Source: Candidatus Poribacteria bacterium
GTDB lineage: Bacteria > Poribacteria > WGA-4E > WGA-3G
Direction: 5' to 3'
NCBI GenBank assembly: GCA_028820845.1
Contig: JAPPII010000074.1
Span: forward strand, 94,434 to 158,433
DNA length: 64,000 nucleotides
Part shown: one piece after another, positions 8,952-17,249 of the stretch
Layout: each line of letters opens with the position of its first letter
Position numbering within the stretch: the stretch's first letter is position 1
Notes under the pieces: model-generated
Told to the model about the DNA's origin: nothing
The model's input: only the letters and a program-made list of their open reading frames with translations
The model's database searches: none
Translations under genes and position numbers: made by a program

Positions 8952-9255
8952 TTGATATGCCTCCCTGTCCGTTTGCTTCCATGTATGACCGGAGTACCGT
9001 ATTAATTTGTGCTTCGTAATCAACGTTACGGGCTTTGAACCACTTTAAGATATCCTGATCGATACTCGCAAAGTGTGAAGGGAGAGGCGCGGTTTTCCAA
9101 AAAGTTTCATCGGTAGGTTGGGCATCTTTATCATTAAGCGCGTCCTGATAAACTTCCTCATCGGTCATGGCATCGACCTTTTCCCAATCTGTTTCATCGG
9201 GAACATGTGCAAGTTCTTCACGCGTATATTTGACTAAAGTAGATTTGTCTTTCAT
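8932..9255 (-). CDS. brnA: BrnA-type antitoxin
   Basis: A 107-residue acidic protein with the BrnA layout: an N-terminal region that wraps the toxin, rich in Asp and Glu, and a C-terminal DNA-binding ribbon-helix-helix (DQDILKWFKARNVDYEAQIN). The start at 9255 lies inside the end of the toxin gene (38-base overlap), the usual toxin-first order of brnT-brnA operons. The known role is to neutralise BrnT and repress the operon. Its end overlaps the alcohol dehydrogenase start, so that gene may be read from the same transcript. Confidence 0.82.
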   Translation of the reverse strand: MKDKSTLVKYTREELAHVPDETDWEKVDAMTDEEVYQDALNDKDAQPTDETFWKTAPLPSHFASIDQDILKWFKARNVDYEAQINTVLRSYMEANGQGGISNEDTND

Positions 9256-9496
9256 TTTTCGTTGCCTTCCTTGCTGAAATAATGCGACGCCTGCTGCCGC
9301 GCCACGTATAAACCACATACAAGAGACTACTTGCGCTTCGACCAAGGACAACGATTCTTTTTTCATCGTAGTCGTATCGAGCATCTACGCGCTCTATCCG
9401 ATCCGGATCATCAAAGACGAGGGAAGCGCGTTTGAAACTAATTCCACGTTTTTGGATACATTCTTGATTCTTCTGCTCGTCCCATTCGAATTCCAT
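9218..9496 (-). CDS. brnT: BrnT-type toxin (DUF497)
   Basis: A 92-residue protein with the full BrnT/DUF497 pattern: FEWDEQKNQE at the start, KRGISFKRA, VFDDPDR, then DYDEKRIVVLG, YVVYTWRG and RIISARKATKNE. BrnT proteins are RNase toxins with a RelE-like fold that stop translation. No key segment is missing, so it looks intact. It is the first gene of a two-gene operon with brnA. Confidence 0.88.
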   Translation of the reverse strand: MEFEWDEQKNQECIQKRGISFKRASLVFDDPDRIERVDARYDYDEKRIVVLGRSASSLLYVVYTWRGSRRRIISARKATKNERQIYFSQIYA

Positions 9497-9555
9497 TATG
9501 GCAGGTTTGAGGCGTGTCTTATTCTAATTCTTACAAATTGTCTGAACTTTAATGC

Positions 9556-9584
9556 AGTATAACATATTTTGTGTGAATAGTTAA
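9556..9584 (-). promoter_or_regulatory. Probable sigma-70 promoter of brnT-brnA
   Basis: On the minus strand TTAACT (9584-9579), 17 bases, TATACT (9561-9556), upstream of the toxin start at 9496. The family is autoregulated by BrnA; I did not find a clear operator dyad. Confidence 0.5.
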
Positions 9585-9591
9585 GAGAAAT

Positions 9592-10497
9592 CTAATCGGA
9601 CAAATTCGCGTTACTTCCACAACCGGCAGTCTCCGTGAGGTAGGGAACTTGCCAGTCAGTGTTCCGAATATAGTGTTTCCAGAAGAAGATAGCAAACGGT
9701 GTAATGATTGTGAACCCTATGAGTCCTATCCACCAGAGTTCTTGAAATTCTTCGAGCGTCGTTTCTGAAGGAGAGGCATCAGACAGTATCTCAAACCACT
9801 CCATAATTGATGGAATGCTGTTATTTGCTATATGGATGACCATTGGAATAAAAAGCGACTTCGTTCGGATATAAAAAACAGCCATCACACAACCGAAACA
9901 AAATGCACCAATAGGGTCGAGATGCAAAATGGCGAAAACCAATGATGACGCAAAAATGCTTCGCAACACACCCCACTTGACAGCCCATCGCGTTAATAAG
10001 ATACCGCGAAAGAAAAATTCTTCAACCATAGGTGCGATAAAAACAGCCGTTAAAAAGACCAACAGATTCGCCAGCACATGTTTATCGCTACTCAACGAGA
10101 TTGTAGAGTGGTCACTTTCAATAAATCGCTCTTGGAAGAATTCAGGCATGAAGAAGGCTATGGGAAAGTAAAGGAGAAAGAAGGTTGATAAGGAGAAAAT
10201 GACCTGGGGGAATGCCCAGAGACTATACAATCCAAGTCTACGCCACGTCGGGAACTCTCCACACAGTTGCCTGTAAGACAGACCTGCACGCCCTAACATT
10301 CCGAAGGTAAACAGACAGAAGAAAACATACAATAGTGGTAGTATCACGGATCCTCGAAGTGGTGCCGACTTACCTTTAAACCAGGCAGGTAAGAATGCTC
10401 CGAGGATAACAACGGTAAAACCAGTCGCGATAAAGGCGAGAATGGCGTAGCCAACTAATGCCCTAAACCGAATTTTTTCAAAAGGATTGATGTACAT
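9592..10497 (-). CDS. CPBP-family intramembrane glutamic endopeptidase (CAAX-type protease)
   Basis: A 301-residue polytopic membrane protein with the Abi/CPBP protease signature EEFFFRG (the EExxxR motif), then FAILHLD supplying a conserved His, and a further His in PMVIHIANN. These lie in adjacent membrane helices, as in the Rce1 family. The function in bacteria is varied (peptide maturation, bacteriocin immunity). The start at 10497 has no strong ribosome site. It stands alone between the brn operon and an enolase-superfamily gene. Confidence 0.85.
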   Translation of the reverse strand: MYINPFEKIRFRALVGYAILAFIATGFTVVILGAFLPAWFKGKSAPLRGSVILPLLYVFFCLFTFGMLGRAGLSYRQLCGEFPTWRRLGLYSLWAFPQVIFSLSTFFLLYFPIAFFMPEFFQERFIESDHSTISLSSDKHVLANLLVFLTAVFIAPMVEEFFFRGILLTRWAVKWGVLRSIFASSLVFAILHLDPIGAFCFGCVMAVFYIRTKSLFIPMVIHIANNSIPSIMEWFEILSDASPSETTLEEFQELWWIGLIGFTIITPFAIFFWKHYIRNTDWQVPYLTETAGCGSNANLSD

Positions 10498-10581
10498 GTT
10501 AATATCTATCTAATGCCTCTGTCCTCTAATCAGAGAAGATAGGTGAGACTCTGACGCAAACTAACAGTTTATGCTACATAC

Positions 10582-10613
10582 AAAAAAGAGGCTCGCGTTC
10601 GGCGCGCCTCTTG
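10582..10613 (-). terminator. Rho-independent terminator of the downstream-facing enolase-family gene
   Basis: On the minus strand AAGAGGCGCGC pairs with GCGAGCCTCTT around a short loop and is followed by a T run. It lies 11 bases past the stop codon at 10625. Confidence 0.8.
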
Positions 10614-10624
10614 GTAGAGATGTG

Positions 10625-11785
10625 CTACCAATTCGTATGGGATCCGTCCCGTCGGCGGAGGTGTGGCGGTTCCGAGAATTTGAACGTCTGCGCCATTACG
10701 AGTTCTTCATTAACCTCAACACCCAAACCGGGACCATCCGGTACGGGTATCGCTGCCCCTTCAAGTTTGTGCTGCACAGGAAACAGATCTTCATCATAGT
10801 GTCCAGAGGCTTCTGTTGGAGAGACCCGGATTTCCAACCATGCAAAGTTTGGAACCGCTGCTGCGAGATGAACCGTCGCAGCCGTGCATATAGGACCTAA
10901 CGGGTTATGGGGCATTAAATCGATATAGTGTGCCTCTGCCAAGCTCGCGACTTTCATCGATTCCGTCAGTCCACCAACATTACAGACATCAAGGCGGGCA
11001 AAGTTGGTGATACCGCGTTCCAGATACGGGAGAAACTGCCACTTACTGGAGAATTCTTCTCCGATAGCGAATGGGACATCGGTCATCGTCCGGAGGGATT
11101 CATAAGCCTCTGGGGTCTCGTCTCGAATTGGCTCTTCCAAAAAATCAAGTGTGCCAGACGGCATACGCTGACAAAAGGACGCTGCTTCCGCAACACTGAG
11201 TCGGTGGTGATAGTCAATACCGAGAACAGGTTCCGATCCAATGGCTTCTCGCAGTGCTGTCAACCACTCCGCTGCGAGGCTGATCGACTCACGCGGTTCA
11301 AAGATGTTTTCCTCACCCAGTTTCGCACGATGCAGTACGTTTGTGCGGATGACGTTCCAACCGTTGTCAAGTAATAATTGGGCGTTTTCGATCAACTGCT
11401 CAACCGATGCTGCACCTGTCGTAGCAAAGCACGGCACACGGTCTCGCTGTTTCCCACCGAGGAGTTGGTAGACCGGCACGTTCAGTGCTTTTCCTACAAT
11501 ATCGTGGAGTGCGATATCGATCGCTGAGATTGCTCCTGTCAAGGCACGGCCTCCCTCAAAATACTGGCTTCGGTACATCTCCTGCCACAAGCCACCAATC
11601 CGCATCGGATCGCGCCCAATGAGGAATTCGCGATAGTGTTTCACCGCACCCGCAACAGCCAATTCTCGGCTTGAAAGTCCAGATTCACCCCACCCGTAAA
11701 TGCCTTCGTCGGTCTCTACTTTAACGATGTGTTGATTCCTGTGTCCTACCCAAACAGGAAACGGTTTGATGTCGGTAATTTTCAT
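10625..11785 (-). CDS. Enolase-superfamily sugar-acid dehydratase (D-galactonate/mannonate dehydratase type)
   Basis: A 386-residue enolase-superfamily protein. Metal ligands and bases are visible: IDYHHR (Asp and His), DFLEEPI, IGEEFSSKW and MPHNPLGP (His). The Asp-x-His pair after the third strand is typical of sugar-acid dehydratases of the galactonate/mannonate group. Two Trp/Gly-rich N-terminal capping segments (GIYGWGESG, ALTGAISAIDIALHD) are intact. The start at 11785 has AAGGAGA upstream. It is divergent from the nitrilase gene; the exact substrate cannot be read. Confidence 0.87.
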   Translation of the reverse strand: MKITDIKPFPVWVGHRNQHIVKVETDEGIYGWGESGLSSRELAVAGAVKHYREFLIGRDPMRIGGLWQEMYRSQYFEGGRALTGAISAIDIALHDIVGKALNVPVYQLLGGKQRDRVPCFATTGAASVEQLIENAQLLLDNGWNVIRTNVLHRAKLGEENIFEPRESISLAAEWLTALREAIGSEPVLGIDYHHRLSVAEAASFCQRMPSGTLDFLEEPIRDETPEAYESLRTMTDVPFAIGEEFSSKWQFLPYLERGITNFARLDVCNVGGLTESMKVASLAEAHYIDLMPHNPLGPICTAATVHLAAAVPNFAWLEIRVSPTEASGHYDEDLFPVQHKLEGAAIPVPDGPGLGVEVNEELVMAQTFKFSEPPHLRRRDGSHTNW

Positions 11786-11915
11786 AATGTCTTTCTCCTT
11801 GGATTTTGTGCTCAATTTCTAATCCTTATACCAAATCGCTTGGCAATTGTCAACCGATTTTTGTATGTTGACCATTGATGGCTGACTGCTGATTGCTGAA
11901 AACCTATCGCGCCAC

Positions 11916-11944
11916 TTGAATTAGATTCGCAGGTCTGATACAAT
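11916..11944 (+). promoter_or_regulatory. Sigma-70 promoter of the nitrilase-amidohydrolase-Nudix operon
   Basis: TTGAAT at 11916-11921, a 17-base spacer, TACAAT at 11939-11944. The -10 box covers the upstream in-frame ATG at 11943, which argues for the start at 11973. Confidence 0.65.
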
Positions 11945-11972
11945 GGCGAAAATGGAAAGAGGAGGTATTAAG

Positions 11973-12815
11973 ATGGCGAATAACCAGATTAAGGTCGCAG
12001 CAGGTCAGCTGCTAACAAGTGAAGACGTTTCCGCCAACACCATCAAGGTATTAGATCAAATCGAAGCGTGTGCAGAGATCGGGGTTCAGATTGCGGCGTT
12101 CCCGGAAGGGTGTCTGTTCGGCTACTGCTGCCGGACAGATTATTGGGAACGGACCTCGCCGCAAGTCTTTAAAGAGGCTGAGGCTGAAATTGCCGAAGCA
12201 GCACGTCGGCACGGAATAGCCGTTGTCGTCGGTTCAGCACATCACGATGGTGAGAATTGGCACAACGACCTTGCCGTATTTAATCAAGAGGGTCTCCTGA
12301 AATACCGTTATGGCAAGACCTTTCTCGCTGGGGAGAAATGGTGCATCAACAATCGGGGTCCGTTGCCGATTGTCGAACTCGCCGGTGTTGCGTGTTGTTT
12401 TATCATCTGCCACGATGTACGTTATCCTGAATTAGTTAAACTTCCTGCAGCAATGGGGGCACAACTCTGCATTTTCTGCTCGTGTGAATCCGGACTGCTC
12501 TCAGAATATAAACTCTCCGCTTACCGCGCTATGCCGATTTCGCGTGCGACAGAAAACGGCATCTATCTCCTAATGGCGAACACACCTGCGAACCCTGATG
12601 ACATTCGGGCACCCGGTTCATCACACGGAAACTCGAAGATTATCCATCCAGATGGCAACGTCATCAAAGAGGCAGGGTTTTTTGGAGACACCATCATCGC
12701 TGAAACAATAGACCTCTCACAAGCAACGGGTTCACAGGCGAAACGGACTTATGATGAAGATACGATCTTGCGGGAGTGGTTCCTACAAGGCTGTGAGTTT
12801 GTTGTGAAGGTTTAA
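11973..12815 (+). CDS. Carbon-nitrogen hydrolase (nitrilase superfamily)
   Basis: A 280-residue nitrilase-superfamily amidase. The Glu-Lys-Cys triad is visible as FPEGCLFG (Glu), RYGKTFL (Lys) and IICHDVRYPE (Cys). Start 11973 has a GGAGG site and is the one consistent with the promoter. Members cut amides, N-carbamoyl compounds or nitriles. An amidohydrolase follows 25 bases later and a Nudix protein after it, so the three probably form one operon that breaks down a nitrogen-containing compound. Confidence 0.88.
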   Translation: MANNQIKVAAGQLLTSEDVSANTIKVLDQIEACAEIGVQIAAFPEGCLFGYCCRTDYWERTSPQVFKEAEAEIAEAARRHGIAVVVGSAHHDGENWHNDLAVFNQEGLLKYRYGKTFLAGEKWCINNRGPLPIVELAGVACCFIICHDVRYPELVKLPAAMGAQLCIFCSCESGLLSEYKLSAYRAMPISRATENGIYLLMANTPANPDDIRAPGSSHGNSKIIHPDGNVIKEAGFFGDTIIAETIDLSQATGSQAKRTYDEDTILREWFLQGCEFVVKV

Positions 12816-12840
12816 AGCAAGCATTTAAGGAAGAAGATTC

Positions 12841-14094
12841 ATGTCAGATCAAATCGTTTGTATCCGTGCCAATTCGCTTGTTGATGGGATAAGCACATCT
12901 GCCAAATCCAATCAGGCAATCCTTGTGACTAACGGACGCATTGATGCAGTAGGCGATCAAGAAGAGATTGCGAAAAAGACACCGCCTGACGCAGAGGTTA
13001 TTGACCTCGGCGATGCGTGTCTCGCGCCGGGTCTCATTGATGGACATACACACTTGAGCCTGGCAGGCGATGGACGGAACTATGTTCAAATGTTCTCTGA
13101 GACGGATGAGATGATGGTGTTGACCGGCGCGATGAATCTACAACGCCATCTCGCCGCAGGGATTACAACGATCCGTGAACACGGCGCGCGGAACAAGGTA
13201 GGATTCACGCTTAAGGAAGGACTTGAACGCGGTTATATTCCGGGTCCACGCGCCTTGGTCAGCGGACGACCGATTACCTGTACAGGTGGACACTTCCATG
13301 TATGCAACGAGACAGCGGATGGCGAGGCGGAGATGCGGCGTTCAGTGCGTCGCTTAGTTCATGAAGGCGCGGATTATATCAAGATTATGGCGTCAGGCGG
13401 TGGAACTGCCGGAACGATTCCCGGACGCGCCAGTTACACCGTCGCCGAATTGCACGCCGCTGTCCACGAGGCACACCATTTCCATCGGCTCACGGTGGCG
13501 CATTGCCGTGCCAGTGAGTCGATGGTACGCGCCGTTGAAGCAGGTATTGATCTGATGGAGCATGCGGAATTTCTTGATCCGGACGGTGAACTCCGGTTTG
13601 ATCCGAAAATTGCGGAGATGATGGCAGAATCGGGTATCTGGATTAGTCCGACGCTCCAAGCGTGGACGGGATATCCACGCATCGTTGAACTCCGAGCAAA
13701 ACGGGACAATGGGACGATTTCTGCCGATGAAACAGCCGAATTGCAACGAAGTGAGGCGCGAGCAGAAGTCCGATTGGATGTGATGCGGCGTATGCTCGAC
13801 TACGACCTCCGGGACCGGATTGTTCCCGGCACGGATTCAGGTGTCGGTAATCTTGCATTCGGACATCTCGATTACGATTTGCAGCTACTTGTCGAAGTTG
13901 GGTTTACACCCGCAGAGGCACTCATCTCAGCAACCCGCATCTCCGCCGAAGCAATCGGGATGGCAGATGAGATTGGAACTATCGCGCCGGGCAAAATCGC
14001 CGATCTCGTTGCTTTTGAGAGCGATCCGACAAATGATGTTGGGGTGGTGAGTCGAGTGATTGCGGTATTTCAAGCAGGGCAACGCGTAAAATGA
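12841..14094 (+). CDS. Metal-dependent amidohydrolase (imidazolonepropionase/prolidase-like)
   Basis: A 417-residue amidohydrolase-superfamily enzyme. The metal site is seen as GLIDGHTHL (His-x-His), a Lys in DYIKIMASGG that can be carboxylated, His in TVAHCRAS, His in LMEHAEF and the catalytic Asp in PGTDSG. The N- and C-terminal beta-sandwich segments (VIDLGDACLAPG, GTIAPGKIADLVAF) are present, so it is full length. An AAGGAAG site precedes the ATG. Its stop overlaps the Nudix start (ATGA), showing coupling. Confidence 0.88.
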   Translation: MSDQIVCIRANSLVDGISTSAKSNQAILVTNGRIDAVGDQEEIAKKTPPDAEVIDLGDACLAPGLIDGHTHLSLAGDGRNYVQMFSETDEMMVLTGAMNLQRHLAAGITTIREHGARNKVGFTLKEGLERGYIPGPRALVSGRPITCTGGHFHVCNETADGEAEMRRSVRRLVHEGADYIKIMASGGGTAGTIPGRASYTVAELHAAVHEAHHFHRLTVAHCRASESMVRAVEAGIDLMEHAEFLDPDGELRFDPKIAEMMAESGIWISPTLQAWTGYPRIVELRAKRDNGTISADETAELQRSEARAEVRLDVMRRMLDYDLRDRIVPGTDSGVGNLAFGHLDYDLQLLVEVGFTPAEALISATRISAEAIGMADEIGTIAPGKIADLVAFESDPTNDVGVVSRVIAVFQAGQRVK

Positions 14095-14567
14095 CGCACA
14101 ATATGCAGTCAAACATTGACCCCACTATCTTTCAACGGTTGTTGATCGATGCTGAAAAAGACGGTGTGCAAAAACTGGTTGTGGGCGCGGTCATCCGTAA
14201 AAACAGCAAATTCCTACTTTTGGAACGAGTTCCGTCTGATTCCATGGGTGGATTTGTTGGAATTCCGAGTGGTACCGTGGAGGATGAGGAAGACCTACTT
14301 ACAGCACTCGCTCGAGAAGTGCAGGAAGAAACGGGACTCATTGTAACATCAATCCTTGAATATCTCGGCTCCTTTGATTGGACATCCAGTTCTGGGAAAA
14401 AAACGAGACATTTCAACTTTTTTATTCAGGTTGAGGATGGTGAAATCAAACTTAGTCCTACCGAACATCAAGCATACTATTGGGTTGCGTTGTCCGACGC
14501 AGCTTACACAACGCTTAACATCTCAGATGCTACTAAGCAGATTCTCAAAACTACAGTACAACAATAA
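14091..14567 (+). CDS. Nudix hydrolase
   Basis: A protein of about 158 residues with a perfect Nudix box, Gx5Ex7REVQEETGL, in the segment beginning SGTVEDEEDLL. Nudix enzymes hydrolyse nucleoside diphosphates linked to another group; substrate unknown. The ATG at 14091 overlaps the amidohydrolase stop by 4 bases; an in-frame ATG at 14103 is an alternative. The product is convergent with the PhyH gene that ends at 14586. Confidence 0.88.
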   Translation: MTHNMQSNIDPTIFQRLLIDAEKDGVQKLVVGAVIRKNSKFLLLERVPSDSMGGFVGIPSGTVEDEEDLLTALAREVQEETGLIVTSILEYLGSFDWTSSSGKKTRHFNFFIQVEDGEIKLSPTEHQAYYWVALSDAAYTTLNISDATKQILKTTVQQ

Positions 14568-14585
14568 CACGAGCGTTTGGTGCGA

Positions 14586-15338
14586 TTAAAATTCATAGAT
14601 GTCAGCGCGTCGTTTTGCGACCTTATGTCGAACAAGTGCTTGGAGGTCTTCCGGCATCCGCGCAAACGTCTCTGGAAAAACGGGTTGATGACCACCCTCA
14701 CGCATGAGATTCCACCAAGCAGGATAGTAAGCGATATTCAACGCCATGCGATGTTGATCGTCGGTTGTATTTGCCCCTTGCCCGTGCCATGTTCCGCCGT
14801 GCCACAATAACACAGAACCTTTTTGCCCGCAGACCGGCACTGGATGGCTTTCTACAATGTCGGATTGTGTAGGTCTGCGCCGTGCGCGATGGCTAAACGG
14901 CACAACGAGCGTCGCGCCGTTCTCGATAGTAAAATCCGTTATCATCCAGATGGAGTTAATCATCCATGGCGTTTCGGGAAGGCGTGATGGCAAGTCGTGC
15001 GTCGAATCGGAGTGTATACCACCTTGGGGTGCCCTTGGCTTGACCCACTTGGTGCAAGCCTCACCCAGTCGCGCACTATCGCCGAGAAAATGACGGACGA
15101 CTTGTAGCACTTGTGGATGTGCGATACATTCCCAACACATCTCATCGAGGTTGACTACACCGAAAAGCGTTTGATAGAGTTCAGCGTTCGGGTCCTGAAA
15201 AGCATCCCGATTCTTTGGGTCTCGGTGGAGTTGGAAGTATTTCTCTGCCATCGCGTCTGCTTGTACTGTGGGGATTGCATCTTCAATCAGACAGTAACCG
15301 AACGTTTCGAGATGTTCTATCGCTTCTTGTTGCAGCAT
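14586..15338 (-). CDS. Phytanoyl-CoA dioxygenase (PhyH) family protein
   Basis: A 250-residue Fe(II)/2-oxoglutarate oxygenase. Iron ligands are GGIHSDS (His, Asp) and GTWHGQGAN (His), with Arg in QHRMALN for 2-oxoglutarate. It has only distant similarity to the PhyH protein at 3351. The ATG follows the stop codon of the methyltransferase gene directly (TAAATG), so the two are one transcription unit and may modify the same small molecule in sequence. Confidence 0.87.
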   Translation of the reverse strand: MLQQEAIEHLETFGYCLIEDAIPTVQADAMAEKYFQLHRDPKNRDAFQDPNAELYQTLFGVVNLDEMCWECIAHPQVLQVVRHFLGDSARLGEACTKWVKPRAPQGGIHSDSTHDLPSRLPETPWMINSIWMITDFTIENGATLVVPFSHRARRRPTQSDIVESHPVPVCGQKGSVLLWHGGTWHGQGANTTDDQHRMALNIAYYPAWWNLMREGGHQPVFPETFARMPEDLQALVRHKVAKRRADIYEF

Positions 15339-16031
15339 TTACAGACCTCCGTTTCTCTTTTTGTTACGGAACACCAACATAAATCTGTTTTCTTCTATTT
15401 GCGCAACGCGTTCAAAAAGAAAGTACTTCTCAATAATGTGCTTCGCAAAGGGGACTGTCCAAAAGTAGGATGGATACGCGTACGTACCTTTGTCAGGAAT
15501 TGTCCTACTGCCTCCTATCAAACCGGTCTGCACGTCGTATCGATCTGGAAGGGTTTCCTCTCCCACTCTCTTCACCAATTCATCGTGCATTATTACAAGG
15601 AAGATGCCATTGTCCGATAGAATTTCTTTAAGTTGAACTGTTAAGCACTCCAGCATCTGATATGATAAGTAAATGTTATTTTGAGGAAGCAGCGCGAGGT
15701 CGAAAGAATTCTCTTTGTAAGGTAGCGCAGCCATATCCCCAATATTGAATCGACATCTGCTCTTTCTTTTCTCTGCGACCTCTTTTGCGTGACGGAGTGG
15801 AATCTCCGCGCAGTCAATACCTGTTGCTATCGCGCCCATGTCTTCCATGGCAAAGGTAAAGCGTCCAGCATTGCAACCTAAATCCAAGGCGCGCATGCCG
15901 GGTCTTATGAGTTTACGCAGGTGGTCTTCATATCTGTCAACGGCAAATTGTGATCTTGGGTTATCAGGGTCAGTCGTCGGATGGACCCCCGCTGCATTGT
16001 AATGTTTCCGAGTTGCATCGAATACGTTCAT
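15339..16031 (-). CDS. SAM-dependent methyltransferase (class I)
   Basis: A class I methyltransferase of about 230 residues from the ATG at 16031. The SAM-binding motif I is ALDLGCNAGRFT, followed by TGIDCAEI (motif II), NIGDMAALPY and FDLALLPQNN (motif III region). The start is uncertain. An in-frame ATG at 16124 and a TTG at 16166 exist, but a promoter-like pair lies between 16124 and 16160 and the family core begins shortly after residue 1 here. The gene directly abuts the PhyH gene downstream. The acceptor is unknown. Confidence 0.75.
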   Translation of the reverse strand: MNVFDATRKHYNAAGVHPTTDPDNPRSQFAVDRYEDHLRKLIRPGMRALDLGCNAGRFTFAMEDMGAIATGIDCAEIPLRHAKEVAEKRKSRCRFNIGDMAALPYKENSFDLALLPQNNIYLSYQMLECLTVQLKEILSDNGIFLVIMHDELVKRVGEETLPDRYDVQTGLIGGSRTIPDKGTYAYPSYFWTVPFAKHIIEKYFLFERVAQIEENRFMLVFRNKKRNGGL

Positions 16032-16166
16032 ATATTTCTTTGCCTTCAAATATGGCTTGCATTGTCCGGTGTTATCGTGTAAATTGGTCGGATAGGATAT
16101 ACCGAACATTTTGCCATAATTCATTATGTAGGACAAGAGAAATTTACTGTAAAGGGAGTCCAGCAA

Positions 16167-17231
16167 ATGCTCTCAACCGAAAATATGGGTGGCGTTGTCG
16201 TCACGCCAAATCAATTAAGTGAGATGCAAGCGGGTGATTATATTCTGCATGCCCGCGATGGTCTGCTAAACAAGGTTCCAGTAGAGAAAATCCGCATGCC
16301 GTTGGATCCGCAAGGGCACTATCAGGGATTGAATTTCGTTCAGGCTCCCGATGGTACTATCTATGCAGTCCAGCACACCATTATCTCTAAGTCCACAGAT
16401 GGTGGCAGGAGTTGGGAACATCTCAACAGGGTCCCTGCTGCTTTCGGTTTCAACGGATGGTTGTTGCAAGCCAATAGGCATGGGCAGCTTATTCACGTGA
16501 GTCAACATGGAGAAGAACAGCCAACCACCGTCTGGGTTTCTGATGATGAAGGTGAGACATGGGAGCAGACGAGCGAAATAGATGTCGCGCCGTTTCAGAA
16601 AACCGTCGCTGGTTCAAGTCTGACCCGACTCAACGATGGCACGCTGCTCCTACCAATTAAAAGAAGAGACGACCCGTTTTACGAAGGCACGAACCCGACT
16701 TATGTCTTTGTTTCCGAAGATGATGGATACACCTTCTCGAACCGCTTCTTTTTGTCGGATTATGGCAATGAAGTCAACATCGCAGAACTTTTTTCTGGCA
16801 GACTGCTCGCGGTCATCCGATACCAACCGGGACACCCAGACCAACCGCATACAAACAAAACGGTTTTTCTTGCAGATTCAGTAGATAGCGGTGTTACGTG
16901 GACAAATCTCCGTCAGTTAACGAGTGTGCATGGGCAGTGCCACGGCGCGGCTGTCGGACTTTCCAATAAGCGTGCTGTTGTGGCTTATGATCACCGGTAT
17001 CCGAGGGAACTCGGCAGCGGTAGGGCAATGGTAAGCGACAACAACGGCGAAAGTTGGCGTGATGAAGTCTATTACCTCTGTCATGGGCATGTTGCTGGCT
17101 TTCCGAGACACATCACCTTAGATGGCGAGGAAATCCTAACCTTTATCGGTTCCTGCTACGGCGATGTCAGCAAATGGGAGAACGCCACAGGGAACTCACA
17201 CTTCTGTATTATCCGGTGGCGACCGGTTTAG
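16167..17231 (+). CDS. Sialidase-fold (BNR/Asp-box) protein
   Basis: A 354-residue beta-propeller. Five Asp-box repeats (SxDxGxxW-type) are visible: STDGGRSW, SDDEGETW, SEDDGYTF, SVDSGVTW and SDNNGESW. These mark the exo-alpha-sialidase superfamily. I see no signal peptide, so it may act inside the cell or bind rather than cut glycans. AAGGGAG lies just before the ATG. The enolase-family gene starts 18 bases after its stop, so both are likely cotranscribed and used in sugar handling. Confidence 0.82.
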   Translation: MLSTENMGGVVVTPNQLSEMQAGDYILHARDGLLNKVPVEKIRMPLDPQGHYQGLNFVQAPDGTIYAVQHTIISKSTDGGRSWEHLNRVPAAFGFNGWLLQANRHGQLIHVSQHGEEQPTTVWVSDDEGETWEQTSEIDVAPFQKTVAGSSLTRLNDGTLLLPIKRRDDPFYEGTNPTYVFVSEDDGYTFSNRFFLSDYGNEVNIAELFSGRLLAVIRYQPGHPDQPHTNKTVFLADSVDSGVTWTNLRQLTSVHGQCHGAAVGLSNKRAVVAYDHRYPRELGSGRAMVSDNNGESWRDEVYYLCHGHVAGFPRHITLDGEEILTFIGSCYGDVSKWENATGNSHFCIIRWRPV

Positions 17232-17249
17232 GACGAAAGAAAGGATACT

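Noticed and set aside
15120..15620. 169-residue plus-strand frame
   Set aside because: It is opposite the PhyH and methyltransferase genes and shows Cys/Phe-rich shadow composition.
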